NCBI GenBank assembly: GCA_029940115.1
Contig: JAOZRQ010000072.1
Location: forward strand, 298-17,625
DNA length: 17,328 bases
Source of the DNA: Desulfobacterales bacterium
Lineage (GTDB): Bacteria > Desulfobacterota > Desulfobacteria > Desulfobacterales > 4be13
Direction of reading: 5' to 3'
Shown here: positions 6,786 through 14,039 of the stretch, one piece after another
Numbering within the stretch: the first letter of the stretch is position 1
Layout: every line of letters starts with the position of its first letter
Translations under genes and position numbers: made by a program
The notes under the pieces: generated by a model
The model's database searches: none
Seen by the model: only the letters and a program-made list of their open reading frames with translations
What the model was told of the DNA's origin: nothing

Positions 6786-7502
6786 ATGATCGGAGCAATT
6801 GCAGGTGACATCATCGGGTCCGTTTTTGAGGGGAATCCGACAAAGACCACAGCATTTCCGCTGTTCAGCCGGCATTCGACGTTCACCGATGACACGGTTC
6901 TGACGGTGGCGATGGCCGACTCGATTTTGAAAGACAGGGACTATGCGGCCTCGCTGAAGCGCTTCGCACGGCAGTATCCGTCCGCCGGCTACGGTGCGAC
7001 CTTTTTCCGATGGATGCGCTCCTCTGACAGCAGACCCTACAACAGTTGGGGAAACGGCTCCGCGATGCGGGTCAGTCCGGTCGGATTTGCGTTCGACTCC
7101 GTGGAAGAGGTGTTGGACCAAGCCGAAAGGAGCGCTGCGGTGACGCACAACCATCCCGAAGGCATAAAAGGGGCCCAGGCGACGGCCTTGGCACTATTCA
7201 TGGCCCGCAAGGGCGAGACCAAGGCGCGGATCAGGGAGGAGATCACCCAACGATTCGGCTATGATTTGAACCGGACCATCGAGGAGATCAGGCCAGCCTA
7301 TTTCTTCGACATCTCCTGCCAAGGATCGGTGCCGGAGGCGATCATCGCGTTTCTCGACTCGGAGAGCTATGAGGATGCCGTCCGAAAAGGAATATCCTTG
7401 GGGGAGGGACAATGGGCAAAGGTGGTGATGATCAAGGCATGGCCGATTGTCCCATCGCCCATCACCCATCGCCGATGGCCTATCGCCAATATTCATGCCT
7501 GA
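6786..7502 (+). pseudogene. ADP-ribosylglycohydrolase (DraG/ARH family), C-terminally truncated
   Basis: ATG 6786 follows AAGGAGG with 8-nt spacing, giving 238 residues. Family motifs: MIGAIAGDIIGSVFEG at the N-terminus, the first metal-binding motif FTDDT (33-37), WGNGSAMRVSPVG (88-100), and THNHPEGIKGAQA (120-132). These enzymes remove ADP-ribose from proteins or small molecules using two Mg ions. The second metal motif, usually SLGGDSDT followed by a short helical tail, is missing: after KGISLG (residue 206) the sequence becomes unrelated and ends in a Pro/Arg-rich tail. The truncation point is close to the stop of the convergent gene at 7480, and the two overlap by 23 nt. A rearrangement therefore probably replaced the 3' end. 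The product is probably catalytically impaired. Confidence 0.8.
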
Positions 7503-8562
7503 TGTACCTGTTCTCCATCATCGTTGTTCCTTTTTGGTGATAAATCCCCTCGTCGGGAAACGCGGAATAGACCTCAATATCCGGAACAGAGACATGGAAA
7601 TAATTCACATCGACTCTTCCGCCCGCGTCAAACCAGACTTTGACGAAAAGATCGGGATTGTTCACGCTTCCCCAAGACACATCACCTGGGTTGGCGTGAA
7701 AATATCCCCACAGCACCTGATGCCCTCCCGCAGTGAGAGAGTCTCCCCCTTCATGCCAAAGCGCATCAACAAAACCTTTTTCAGTGGTATTGATGACAGT
7801 GCCGATTCTGAGATCGTTGATTGTGAGAATTCCTGAAGGACTGTTCAGCGGAAAATATCCCGGGGGCGGGTTCCCATCCACAGCAGGCCACAATTCATCT
7901 GACTGAGAGCCACCTGCCACAAGGATTGCCCTGCGTTTCAGCACGTCGTCGCCGATCCATCGAATTTGATTGCCTTTGCCGATAAAGACATTTCTCACAG
8001 CGTCGTAATCCTGTGCGGTGTTGCTCTCGCCATTGCTGTCACCGTCCAATTGGGGATCCTGCATGCGGATGACCGCGTCTGACGAGCGTCCAAACGCGTC
8101 CCTGATATCTTCGCCCTTGAATATGTCGGCCCAAAAATAGTAGGAAAAGGAGAGTGATCCGTTCTTGAGAAACGGGGCTTCCTGGTTCTCGGAAGAACTG
8201 GTGAGCACAATTCGGCTTTTGTTCGGGCCTTCTTGGTCAGGGGGGATTTCAAGCGCGCTCAGGAGGTTGCCGGAGTAGCAGGCTTCGTAAACCACCGCGG
8301 TTTTGCCGGGAAGCGTCGTCTGCAATTCGTTCAGCCAGGAATTTAGGCGGGATCCCTCCAAGTTTTCTCCGGGGTTTATCATAAAATAGCCCTTGTCATC
8401 TTCATCGGAGCCGCCGTGTCCGATAAGATACAGAAGCACAGGCCACATCCCCTCATACCGGTAAGTCTCCTCGGCCAAGGCCGACGCGGGCATGGTGAAA
8501 AGGATCAACAGCATGGCGAAAATCATCATTGCCGATTGGGTGGGCTTTTTGCCATTCATCAT
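7480..8562 (-). CDS. Exported C13 (legumain-like) protein, internally deleted, with C-terminal NDLRIG domain
   Basis: ATG 8562 (or 8559) follows AGGAGG, whose complement is at 8573-8578. The product is 360 residues. A signal peptide runs to about residue 30 (PASALA). The sequence then joins almost directly to LYLIGHGG with catalytic His49, followed by VVYEACYSG with catalytic Cys95. The shared TSSSENQEAPFLKNGSLSFS region matches the paralogue at 267. The first half of the C13 fold, before the His, is missing. A sequence like that missing strand (RRAILVAGGSQSDELW) instead appears after the core at about residues 211-226, suggesting two tandem C13 domains fused by deletion. From about residue 250 it carries the same beta-rich domain as at 1768-2115 (INDLRIGTVI to ENRYIRHEY). 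The catalytic dyad is intact, but folding of the halved domain is doubtful. It is convergent with the truncated hydrolase. Confidence 0.75.
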   Translation of the reverse strand: MMNGKKPTQSAMMIFAMLLILFTMPASALAEETYRYEGMWPVLLYLIGHGGSDEDDKGYFMINPGENLEGSRLNSWLNELQTTLPGKTAVVYEACYSGNLLSALEIPPDQEGPNKSRIVLTSSSENQEAPFLKNGSLSFSYYFWADIFKGEDIRDAFGRSSDAVIRMQDPQLDGDSNGESNTAQDYDAVRNVFIGKGNQIRWIGDDVLKRRAILVAGGSQSDELWPAVDGNPPPGYFPLNSPSGILTINDLRIGTVINTTEKGFVDALWHEGGDSLTAGGHQVLWGYFHANPGDVSWGSVNNPDLFVKVWFDAGGRVDVNYFHVSVPDIEVYSAFPDEGIYHQKGTTMMENRYIRHEYWR

Positions 8563-8604
8563 AATAAGTTGTCCTCCTATTCGTCCGTTGACTGTTGTCA
8601 GTAT

Positions 8605-8879
8605 TCATCCCGTTACGAGGCTTCGCCTCGTAACGCCTGTTCGGAGGCTCTGCCTCGTAACGCCTGTTCGGAGGCTCTGCCTCTGCCCTTCAATATCCTG
8701 CCAGTCTTTTGAGCGGTCGGTGACCGCTTTCTGGATGACAACGGCCTGATTCGGCCCTTCTCGCCGGTATTTCAGCTCCATAGTATCGTATCCAACCGTC
8801 ACTAGGGAGATGATCCTTGCCGCCGTTCTTCGGGTATTTTCCAACAGATGATTGTATTCATCGTTCTGACGATCATTTT
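8605..8879 (-). pseudogene. Unidentified coding remnant ending in repeat-derived sequence
   Basis: A minus-strand frame is open here, entering from inside the barrel-protein gene (GTG at 8931). It gives a soluble-looking segment (NTRRTAARIISLV, then ELKYRREGPNQAVVIQKAV) that I do not recognise. Its last ~25 residues (RQSLRTGV repeated, then RRSLVTG) are direct translation of the CGTTACGAGGC repeats. No ribosome site supports a start. It is most likely the tail of a lost gene fused to repeats, or an open frame by chance. Confidence 0.3.
8611..8690. repeat. CGTTACGAGGC palindrome plus tandem partial copies
   Basis: Positions 8611-8635 are a perfect 11-bp stem with a TTC loop (CGTTACGAGGC, TTC, GCCTCGTAACG). 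Two partial copies of CCTGTTCGGAGGCTCTGCCTC follow. It is the same family as at 6561-6770. Confidence 0.85.
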
Positions 8880-9299
8880 TTATACCCAGAATGAAGAATA
8901 GTTTATTGAGACGATCATATTGTAGTCCCACGCCTGAAACGGATAGGTCGCACTGAAATAATTGATGTCGGTTTCAGAGACGGTCTGCTCTCCACCGGCT
9001 TCGGGGTGGAACCTGAATGTGTTATCCTCCATGCGGTGAAACAGGGCCCCGACGCAGGAAATCTCGGGATGATCCATCTGAATCAGGCCGCCGGGATTCC
9101 ATGACACCGCGGTCGCATCATCGGCAACCGCAATGAACGCGCCGCCCATGCCGATGGCCCTGGCACCCGACCCCACCGGGTTGGGGGATGACGGCATCTC
9201 AAGCCGGGGGGAGAACTCCCCGGCAAGTGCGTCGTTCATTGGGCTGATGAAGAGGATGAACAGGCATGTCGCCAGTATGTTTCTGGGTTGGGTCAGCAT
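8880..9299 (-). pseudogene. Truncated outer-membrane barrel protein (OmpP1/FadL or PorV-like)
   Basis: ATG 9299 is chosen; an in-frame TTG at 9311 is possible, and neither has a strong ribosome site. A signal peptide ends near NDALA. The mature start is diagnostic: PSSPNPVGSGARAIGMGG, then AFIAVADDATAVSWNPGG, the conserved N-terminal plug and first strands of FadL/OmpP1- and PorV-type barrels. Family members have 350-450 residues; this frame ends after about 140 at SINYSSFWV, in the second or third strand. No continuation of the barrel is visible in another frame. The gene begins about 20 nt after the PIN toxin stop on the same strand, so it may sit on the same transcript. It is probably a non-functional remnant. 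Confidence 0.7.
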
Positions 9300-9319
9300 G
9301 TTGTCAGACAATTCATCTT

Positions 9320-9739
9320 CTAAGGTTTTCGTATAAACCCCATCTGCTCAAAGTGATGGTCAAAAGCAAAAACTTCTTGAACGCCAATAGCTTTCATGAT
9401 GACATAGGAAGTGCAATCAGTGAATGACCATTGCTTGTCCGTGTTGAAATGTTCAAATGTCATCCATGCCCGTTCGGCTATATTCCTGTTCACCCAAACG
9501 ACCTCCAAGACATTTTCTCTTATAAGAATGTCTATTTTTCTTTTATAATCAACCGCTCTCCGAATTCCGACATTCATAAGGAGCAATGTGTACAGTTCAT
9601 CAAGAACGTAATTTGAGGTAATCAGTTTTGTCCTTTTGTCAATCACATTTCTGAATTGAAGAGCGACCTGATGGTTTTTGTCTCCCTTGTCTGCGATAGC
9701 ATCCCAAGCACTTGTATCAACAAAAATACGTCTCATCAT
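9320..9739 (-). CDS. PIN-domain ribonuclease toxin (VapC-like), complete
   Basis: The product is 139 residues, normal for the family. All four acidic active-site residues are visible: D8 (IFVDTSAWD), E48 (YVLDELYTLL), D108 (WSFTDCTSYVIM) and D127 (FAFDHHFEQMGF). Proteins of this family are Mg-dependent RNases that cut tRNA or rRNA when freed from the antitoxin. The start codon overlaps the upstream antitoxin's stop by four bases (ATGA), indicating coupled translation. The N-terminus begins MMRRIF, and either Met could be used. Unlike the truncated PIN gene at 5105-5422, nothing is missing. It could serve to stabilise the region. Confidence 0.88.
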   Translation of the reverse strand: MMRRIFVDTSAWDAIADKGDKNHQVALQFRNVIDKRTKLITSNYVLDELYTLLLMNVGIRRAVDYKRKIDILIRENVLEVVWVNRNIAERAWMTFEHFNTDKQWSFTDCTSYVIMKAIGVQEVFAFDHHFEQMGFIRKP

Positions 9740-9999
9740 TTTTTCCCGTAGAGATATATGTCATGATGTTCAGACGCGTCCCTCAGACACCCCTCCTCGG
9801 CATCATCTCCGAGGGTACGAAACACATTCCATCCTTTTTCAGATGTTCGTCTCGGAGTGACCGCACCAGAAGTGGGACGAATGCAGATCTCGCCATTTTT
9901 CATCTCAACTTCCACCCAAAGGCCGAGTCCGGCTTTGTGTAGCCATTTTTCTTCGATCCAGATTCCTTGGCAACTTTCAATCACTTGGATTTCATTCAT
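9736..9999 (-). CDS. AbrB/MazE-like antitoxin partner of the PIN toxin
   Basis: The product is 87 residues. A strong ribosome site, AAGGAGG (complement at 10007-10013), precedes ATG 9999. Residues 1-45 fit a swapped-hairpin AbrB fold, with SCQGIWIEEKWLHKAGLG, WVEVEMKNGE and ICIRP matching the usual strand, loop and strand pattern. The C-terminal half (VTPRRTSEKGWNVFRTLG and after) is the likely toxin-binding tail. The stop overlaps the toxin start. Antitoxins of this kind bind their own promoter; the ~85-bp upstream gap contains TTGTCA at about 10050 as a possible -35 but no good -10. The fold differs from the RHH antitoxin at 4713, so the window holds two unrelated antitoxin types with PIN partners. 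Confidence 0.7.
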   Translation of the reverse strand: MNEIQVIESCQGIWIEEKWLHKAGLGLWVEVEMKNGEICIRPTSGAVTPRRTSEKGWNVFRTLGDDAEEGCLRDASEHHDIYLYGKK

Positions 10000-10533
10000 A
10001 ATTGAGCCTCCTTCTCTGTGAATATTCCTGCCACCCGCCCAGTTTGAATTGACAAACCCGATGCGTCATCCTCCATCTTTCATTTTCAGCGGGTGATAAC
10101 CCGATGCGCCGGCTTTATCAAATGTTCATCCGTCTCCTGATCCAAAATTGCGAGGGACTCTTTCCATTGGATCCATTTGACCCGGGCCCGGCCCAGTTCC
10201 CTGAAGTCTTGGGCAACCCTCGAGGCTTCTCCCCCTTCCCCGATTTGATATACGATCAGCTTCATCCCCTCTTTGATGTTGGTTTCCGTGCCGATGTCAA
10301 TGCCAATCTCCCTGGTGTCAGGATCAATCTTCCTTACCATGCCCTCTGCAAGGGGAAGCTCCCGGGATTCAAAAAACGGTTTTCCGTTGACATGGAGAAG
10401 GTTCACCCCACTCTCCCCATCCATGACGTATCCGTCAACAAATATCTGGTCCAGATAAGTGATCTGCCGCCCATCCTTGACACCCCGCAATTCGATGTGG
10501 GGACCGGTCGTGTCGGTTATTCGAGGGCCTGAT

Positions 10534-10755
10534 CGATACGAAATGAGGGGATCGCTCATGTCCGACACCATAGTGACGTCCTTTTGGGCCAGAAACAACG
10601 AAGAAGGGTTTTCAAAATCATACGTTGACAGAAAAGGACGCATCCGATACGAAATGAGGGAATCGCTCATGTCCGACACCATAGTGACGTCCTTTTGGGC
10701 CAGAAACAACGAAGAAGGGTTTTCAAAATCATACGTTGACAGAAAAGGACGCATC
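10534..10755. repeat. 111-bp tandem duplication inside the Ig-like gene
   Basis: Positions 10534-10644 and 10645-10755 differ at a single base (G or A in GAGGG(G/A)ATCG, giving Pro or Ser). The unit is 37 codons long, so the frame is kept; the repeated peptide begins MRPFLSTYDFENPSSLF. Confidence 0.92.
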
Positions 10756-10769
10756 CAATCATTGACAAA

Positions 10770-10815
10770 GTGCGACTTTGGCACACTGCCAAAGCGCAAT
10801 TTTGGCACACCTTTG
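10770..10815. repeat. Small palindromic element inside the Ig-like gene
   Basis: CTTTGGCA (10776-10783), CAC loop, TGCCAAAG (10787-10794). A second half-copy, GCGCAATTTTGGCACA, follows directly. It lies next to the 111-bp duplication and adds the peptide KLRFGSVPKSHF between Ig-like modules. Confidence 0.7.
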
Positions 10816-11812
10816 GTGGTCAATGTGGCAGTGGTGATGTTTTCGGCTCGGTCCCTGACCTTGACGACCACTTCTTTCTCATCGGATTCAAGCGGGATGC
10901 GTTGCTGAATCTGAAATGCTTTTGCCTCGTGGAGTGGAAGCTTTCTGCCGTTGATCTCCAATTCGGCCAACCCTGATGCGTCAAACGCATGACCCATCAC
11001 CATGACGGCTGGTTCAGAGGATGAGAGGTCCTCAAAAGGTTCGTCGAGGCTGACAACAGGGCCTCTTCGATCCACATTGACGCTGATGAGGGCGTGGCCG
11101 GTTTTGCCAGTCAGGTCCTCAGCCTGAATCAAAATTTTGTTCTCACCCGGAACAAGCGGCACTTTCACACGGAACGGAATCTCCGGTTTCGAGACATCCA
11201 CTCGGACTGGGTTTCCCCCGACGCTGACATGGCGGACAAAGGTGTCATCCTTAGCCGTTCCTTTGATCATGACGGAGAACGCACGGGTCAGAAAGGGCTG
11301 GATCGGCGAACTGACATTGATCTCCGGGGGTGCCTGATCCGATTGCCCCCTTTGAATCAGGGCTTTTCTCGCCCGATCAAGATACTGTTCGGCCTTGTCG
11401 GATTTTTCCGATCCAAGGGAATGGCTCAATTCCTTGATCGCCGCCGCCATCCGCCCCTGTTTGTAGTGGATGACACCCAGTTCACGATGCGGGAAGTAGT
11501 CCACAAAGTTGAGCATTCCGTAAGTTCTGGCCTGCCACTGATCACGATCCCGCTGTTGGATCGCCTCTTTCAGATCGGATTTCGCCTCCTTCCAGAATGC
11601 GCCGTCCGCAAATGAAAGGCCCCGCTTGTAGTAGTGCCACCAGCGGCCCTAGAACAGACCCCGGGTCACGCCGTATCGCTTGCCATCCTTTTCGATGCTG
11701 ATGTCCGGGAAGGTCTGACAGCTTGGCAGAGAGAATAGTGCGGTTGAAATCAGGGCAATGAGAAGGCGGCTGATTTTTGGTGATGGTCTCACATCTGTCG
11801 TCTCCGTTGATG

Positions 11813-11846
11813 CTCGGAATCAATTCCGAGGCTGAAAGCGCAAGTG
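11813..11846. repeat. Fourth copy of the left-edge hairpin family
   Basis: CTCGGAAT-CA-ATTCCGAG (11813-11830) is an 8-bp stem followed by GCTGAAAGCGCAAG, as at 71-104 and in inverse orientation in the 55-bp repeats at 1-55 and 150-204. Confidence 0.75.
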
Positions 11847-11858
11847 CTTCCCAGTTTG

Positions 11859-11903
11859 TAGTTCCGCCTTTAGGCGGTGCGACACCGCCTAAAGGCGGAA
11901 CTA
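11859..11903. repeat. Perfect 21-bp inverted repeat with 3-nt loop, nested palindromes
   Basis: The arms are 11859-11879 and 11883-11903, with loop CGA. Each arm contains its own palindrome, CCGCC-TTTA-GGCGG, so the element can fold as one long hairpin or two short ones. It abuts the stop codon of the ATPase gene (TGA on the minus strand, 11904-11906). It lies between two co-directional genes and could attenuate read-through, but it has no U-tract in the minus direction. Confidence 0.9.
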
Positions 11904-13724
11904 TCATCCTTCAAGCTTGGTCACAACTCCCCTCTCCTCAATATATGACTCAAGTTTTTTCTCGAATCCGTGCTTGCTGAAAAAAGCCATCCTGAGCTCC
12001 TTGCCGGAAAAGCGGTCACCATGGAGACGCCCGGCCTTCCCAATGAATTCGTCCACGGTCTTTTCGGTGATTCTGTTCAGATACCTCGGAAGATGATTCT
12101 TGCACTGCGCCATGATGACGGCGTGTTCTCCCTCCAGAACGACATCAATCTCCTCGCCGCTCGGCAGATGGTAGCCGATCACGGGGACAAACGCCGTGAC
12201 ATCGATTCCGGCGACGATTCCGCCCTTGCCGGCGATGACATGCCGGATGAGCCTCAGCATCACCTCCTGCTCATAATATCGGCCCTTCAGATTGTTGTGG
12301 CTGCCCTGCAGGATGTCAAGCTTCCCGCGCAGCTCCTCGGCCTCGGCCAGACCCAGCTCCAGTTGCTCGGCACGCTCTCTCAGATCATCCAGCATGTTGT
12401 CGTTTCTGAAGTAGCTGTCGAACTCGTCAATGGGCAGGCCGTACAGGTCGGCATGAATCGTCATCAGGACCTTCCTCAGCGTCCGATCAAACACGCCGCC
12501 GTATCTGCCGCCCCTCTCCTCGATGAGATCATACTTGTGCAGCAGCCTCAGCTCCCTCCGCAGTCTCTCCTCATCCAGGTCAAGCGACATGGCCTGCCTG
12601 AGCTGGCTCGGATAATACCACTCCCCCTCGTGCCGGCAGAGGAAGTATGTGATTCTGCGCAGGTTGACGTCATTGACGCCGTTCATGGCGAATGACAGAT
12701 ATTCCTCCCAGTCGCTCCTGATGCGGCCCTTTCCAACTTCCCAAGCCAGCGCCCTGTCCACATCGTCAAAGGTGGAAATCTCAGGCTTGCCCATGTTCGG
12801 AGTCAGCAGGTCAACGATCCGTCCCGGAACATTGTTGGTGATGTGTACAATGTACTCGGCGAGTTCCCTGTCGATCCGATGTCCGAAAAACTTGGCGTAG
12901 TTCAGTGTCATCTCCGCTGATTCGCATTCATCCATCTTCGGCACGAACACCTCGGTGAACCGTTGCGGCAGCCACAGCATCAGATCATGGGAGACGACCC
13001 CCATCAGTGATCCGGTGATGAGCAGGGGGGCCACCCGGCTCTCAGCCGACGACATGTACGCCTTGCAGGGTTTCTCCTCCTCCCCGGCGTCGATGTGCAT
13101 GTTCAGGTACTGGAACTCGTCGAGCATCTGCACGACCCGGTCCTCCACGCCGACCATCGAGGCGAACCCCTCGGGGACACCCACCGCCGCGAGGACATAC
13201 TCGTATTGCGGCATCTCCAGTTGTGACAGGCCCATGCTGTTTCTCAGGTGGTCCGTGATGACCTCCTTGTTCGGGACCGACAGCGGGGCGATCTCCTTCA
13301 GAAGTGTCCCGATGTCCGGTATCCGTCTGTCCGGTCTCATGGCCCTCCGGTTCCAAGTGATGTCACGGGTGTAATACCCGAGAACCTGCATGTAGAAGCG
13401 GATGGCAAAGTCGATGTAGAACTCCTGTCCGCTGCGCCTGCCCTCCCTGAACTCGTAATAGAACGGGATCAGCCCCTTGTGTTCGCTGTACAGGACGTTG
13501 TACAGACGCTCGAGGACAAGGCTCTTTCCGATCTTGCGTCGGCCCAGGAACGCGATGCTGCGGCTCAGTTGGTCCCTGACATGGTCTGCCCATCTGTAAA
13601 GAAATTCCAGTTCCCCGACACGTCCGATGAGGCGGGACGGATCGCCCACACGTTCCCTGATGGCAAATTCGATGCCTTCCAGATCCCAGTGAAGGTCTTC
13701 TTTCGGTTTGAGCAATTTCTCCAT
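11904..13724 (-). CDS. Second AAA+ ATPase with C-terminal PD-(D/E)XK nuclease-like domain
   Basis: ATG 13724 is preferred (606 residues, beginning MEKLLKPKEDLHWDLEG) because AGGGGA lies 6 nt upstream. The longer frame to 14021 only adds translation of a hexamer repeat. Motifs: IGRVGELEFLYRW, Walker A FLGRRKIGKS, Walker B VVQMLDEFQYL, a sensor-like LLITGSLMG, a winged-helix-like region (YPSQLRQAMSLDLDEERLRR), a coiled-coil-like stretch (LRERAEQLELGLAEAEELRG), then the nuclease core: YYEQEVMLRLIRHV (E), EEIDVVLEGEH (D) and VIMAQCKN (QxK). The build matches the protein at 2630-4426, but sequence identity looks low. The genes upstream on this strand encode the S16-FGE, zinc-finger and sigma-like proteins. 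A shared transcript is possible but is separated by the repeat tract. Confidence 0.8.
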   Translation of the reverse strand: MEKLLKPKEDLHWDLEGIEFAIRERVGDPSRLIGRVGELEFLYRWADHVRDQLSRSIAFLGRRKIGKSLVLERLYNVLYSEHKGLIPFYYEFREGRRSGQEFYIDFAIRFYMQVLGYYTRDITWNRRAMRPDRRIPDIGTLLKEIAPLSVPNKEVITDHLRNSMGLSQLEMPQYEYVLAAVGVPEGFASMVGVEDRVVQMLDEFQYLNMHIDAGEEEKPCKAYMSSAESRVAPLLITGSLMGVVSHDLMLWLPQRFTEVFVPKMDECESAEMTLNYAKFFGHRIDRELAEYIVHITNNVPGRIVDLLTPNMGKPEISTFDDVDRALAWEVGKGRIRSDWEEYLSFAMNGVNDVNLRRITYFLCRHEGEWYYPSQLRQAMSLDLDEERLRRELRLLHKYDLIEERGGRYGGVFDRTLRKVLMTIHADLYGLPIDEFDSYFRNDNMLDDLRERAEQLELGLAEAEELRGKLDILQGSHNNLKGRYYEQEVMLRLIRHVIAGKGGIVAGIDVTAFVPVIGYHLPSGEEIDVVLEGEHAVIMAQCKNHLPRYLNRITEKTVDEFIGKAGRLHGDRFSGKELRMAFFSKHGFEKKLESYIEERGVVTKLEG

Positions 13725-13730
13725 ATTTGT

Positions 13731-13736
13731 TCCCCT
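13731..13736 (-). promoter_or_regulatory. Ribosome binding site fixing the start of the second AAA+/nuclease gene
   Basis: AGGGGA on the minus strand, 6 nt before ATG 13724. Confidence 0.6.
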
Positions 13737-13860
13737 GATTTGGTATGACTTTTCGTTTTTTGGCACTTTGCTCCGTGACACACGAGGGTGACGGTCGCAA
13801 GCGGGAGAGCATGTCCCAATGACAGTTTCAATCATCATCCGCTCCGAATCCCTGTCCATG

Positions 13861-14028
13861 GTCAAGTTCAAGTTCACGTTCACGTTCACGTTCAAGTTCA
13901 AGTTCAAGTTCACGTTCACGTTCACGTTCACGTTCAAGTTCACGTTCAAGTTCACGTTCACGTTCACGTTCAAGTTCACGTTCAAGTTCAAGTTCACGTT
14001 CAAGTTCAAGTTCACGTTCAAGTTTACG
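13861..14028. repeat. Hexanucleotide minisatellite TTCA(A/C)G, about 28 units
   Basis: Each 6-bp unit is TTCAAG or TTCACG, with slight decay at both ends (GTCAAG first, TTTACG last). All frames stay open: minus strand alternates (V/L)N, plus strand reads F(T/K). It lies in the 315-bp gap between the FGE-domain gene (stop at 14040) and the ATPase gene start (13724). The rest of that gap (13725-13860) shows no recognisable gene. Confidence 0.95.
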
Positions 14029-14039
14029 TTTGCAAAAAT

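Larger units (their letters stand above)
10086..11792 (-). pseudogene. TPR and Ig-like repeat lipoprotein, interrupted by an in-frame amber codon
   Basis: The intact reading starts at GTG 11792 (upstream GGAG). It encodes a lipoprotein signal, RLLIALISTALF then LPSC with Cys25, followed by TFPDISIEKDGKRYGVTRGLF, then TAG (11649-11651, codon 48), then GRWWHYYKRGLSFADG and onward in the same frame. From Met at 11516 the frame gives 476 residues: a TPR-like part (ELGVIHYKQGRMAAAIKEL), then bacterial Ig-like modules (INVSSPIQPFLTRAFSV, VDRRGPVVSLDEP, DTTGPHIELRG). The C-terminal ~100 residues (EGMKLIVYQIGEGG) are unassigned. An internal segment is a 37-residue tandem duplication plus palindromic repeat peptide. 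The full product would be an exported, lipid-anchored envelope protein. The amber suggests a recent pseudogene; internal initiation would give an unexported form. Confidence 0.75.

Noticed and set aside
11859..11903. Rho-independent terminator for the ATPase gene
   Set aside because: The stem is ideal, but in the minus-strand direction it is followed by mixed sequence without a U-tract, and the element looks like a repeat.
11970..12695. Plus-strand 241-residue ORF
   Set aside because: It lies antisense to the motif-rich AAA+/nuclease gene, has no recognisable motif and no supported start.
13725..14021. N-terminal extension of the second ATPase with (V/L)N repeats
   Set aside because: A good ribosome site precedes ATG 13724, the homologous build starts there, and the extension is only translated repeat and spacer.
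13861..14028. Phase-variable on/off switch by the hexamer repeat
   Set aside because: Six-base steps do not change reading frame, so simple frame switching is not possible; only spacing or length effects remain.
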